A stretch of DNA of 16,427 nucleotides from JBCBWG01 sp964579305 (GTDB lineage Bacteria > Pseudomonadota > Alphaproteobacteria > Rhizobiales > Hyphomicrobiaceae), in assembly GCA_964579305.1 (NCBI GenBank), contig CAZOGY010000083.1, positions 1 through 16,427 of the forward strand, read 5' to 3'. A model generated the notes under the pieces. The model had not been told where the DNA came from and made no database searches. It saw nothing but the letters and a program-made list of their open reading frames with translations. Of the stretch, positions 15,791 through 16,427 are shown in pieces (the first letter of the stretch is position 1; each line of letters begins with the position of its first letter). The translations under genes were made by a program, and so were the position numbers.

Positions 15791-16419
15791 GCCGTTTGGC
15801 CGTTGTGACGGCTGCAGCTTCTGCGATTGCAATGGCGGTTGCTGCCGCCGTCAGCTTGCCACTGATATCGCTCGCCGCGTCGATTGTCTTCGCGGCCCTG
15901 GTGATCGCGCTGGCGTTGATGGCCAACCACCGCACAGCATCAGCCCGACGGCTGGCTCCGGCGGGCGAAAAGCCGACAATTGCCGCACTCTCGGACCTGG
16001 CCGCGCAGAACGCAGGATGGTTTGCGCTGGTGTTCGGCTGGGGTGCAGCGGCGATCGTGACGGGATACGGCCTGACCGCGCTGTACTGGCAGCACTGGTG
16101 GCAGTATGGCGCAGGCTTTGCGATCCTGACGGGGATCGCGCTCATGGTCCGCCGCACCCTCGTCACGCAAGCCGAGCCTCATGACTTGGAAGCCGCGGCT
16201 GTGCGCGAGAAGCGGCTCAGCCATCTCGCCCTGCTCACGGCTGTCCAGGGCTTCGCCGCCGGCGTTGGCGTGATCTTCCTGTTCGCAAGCGGAAAACTTC
16301 TCGCCGGCAAGCCAGACTGGCTTGCAAACCACGTTTTCTTGGCCGGGGGGCTGGCCATCTGCCTGATTTCGGCAACCGCGTTTCAGGCGCACCGTCGATT
16401 GGCACGCGCACCGCGCTAA
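15787..16419 (+). CDS. Multi-spanning membrane protein of unknown function, paralogue 2
   Basis: 210 aa. Hydrophobic segments near 3-24, 27-46, 77-98, 106-122, 145-167 and 179-198 give about six spans. It aligns with the upstream protein at three places: GWGAAAIVTGYG (84-95) with AWGALALAATYATG, an aromatic loop YWQHWWQYG (100-108) with SWKEWPGF, and DWLANHVFLAGGLAICLISA (177-196) with the same terminal block, 9 of 20 identical by eye. Its loop 47-76 and the charged loop 123-144 are longer than in the partner. The start ATG overlaps the upstream stop codon (ATGA) and has no strong ribosome site, so translation is probably coupled. It ends 8 bp before the window edge; any further operon genes are not visible. 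Function unknown. Confidence 0.85.
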   Translation: MSRLAVVTAAASAIAMAVAAAVSLPLISLAASIVFAALVIALALMANHRTASARRLAPAGEKPTIAALSDLAAQNAGWFALVFGWGAAAIVTGYGLTALYWQHWWQYGAGFAILTGIALMVRRTLVTQAEPHDLEAAAVREKRLSHLALLTAVQGFAAGVGVIFLFASGKLLAGKPDWLANHVFLAGGLAICLISATAFQAHRRLARAPR

Positions 16420-16427
16420 AGCGTGTC

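Overview
The window looks like a chromosomal segment of an alphaproteobacterium, most like the Hyphomicrobiales/Rhizobiales or a near relative. The reasons are the high-GC coding style, the order rpsT - dnaA - dnaN - recF - gyrB, a MocA/XdhC molybdenum-hydroxylase maturation pair, GANTC (CcrM-type) sites, and palindromic intergenic elements downstream of gyrB that resemble the rhizobial RIME/ABC repeat families. The taxonomy is inferred from gene content and motifs; no search was run.

Layout. Positions 19-2483 hold a divergent metabolic pair: an acyl-CoA dehydrogenase (-) and an Ldh2-type malate/L-lactate dehydrogenase family oxidoreductase (+). Positions 2576-4272 hold, on the minus strand, xdhC followed by an overlapping mocA-like nucleotidyltransferase; the junction is a perfect 21-bp tandem duplication. 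No molybdoenzyme lies nearby. Positions 4694-6159 (+) hold a membrane-anchored or exported thermonuclease-family protein with a small C-terminal domain, then a pyridoxamine-phosphate-oxidase-like flavoprotein. Positions 6160-6392 separate this block from gyrB and carry two hairpin-forming intergenic elements.

Positions 6393-13372 (-) form the replication block in the order of transcription dnaA, dnaN, recF, gyrB (initiator, sliding clamp, gap-repair loader, gyrase B), with gaps of 388, 130 and 183 bp. Upstream of dnaA is a 1.2-kb stretch (13373-14604) without a convincing gene. It holds one consensus DnaA box, near-consensus boxes, a CtrA-like site, four GANTC sites, several inverted repeats and a dense cluster of GTTCG/CGAAC words. 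It is the best candidate in the window for a chromosomal origin and/or dnaA control region. rpsT (-) follows, with a readable sigma-70-type promoter.

Positions 15188-16419 (+) hold two overlapping genes for paralogous multi-spanning membrane proteins of unknown function. These and the control region upstream of dnaA are the least described parts of the window. The rest is conserved housekeeping or common accessory metabolism. No CRISPR array, IS element, prophage, tRNA or rRNA was seen.
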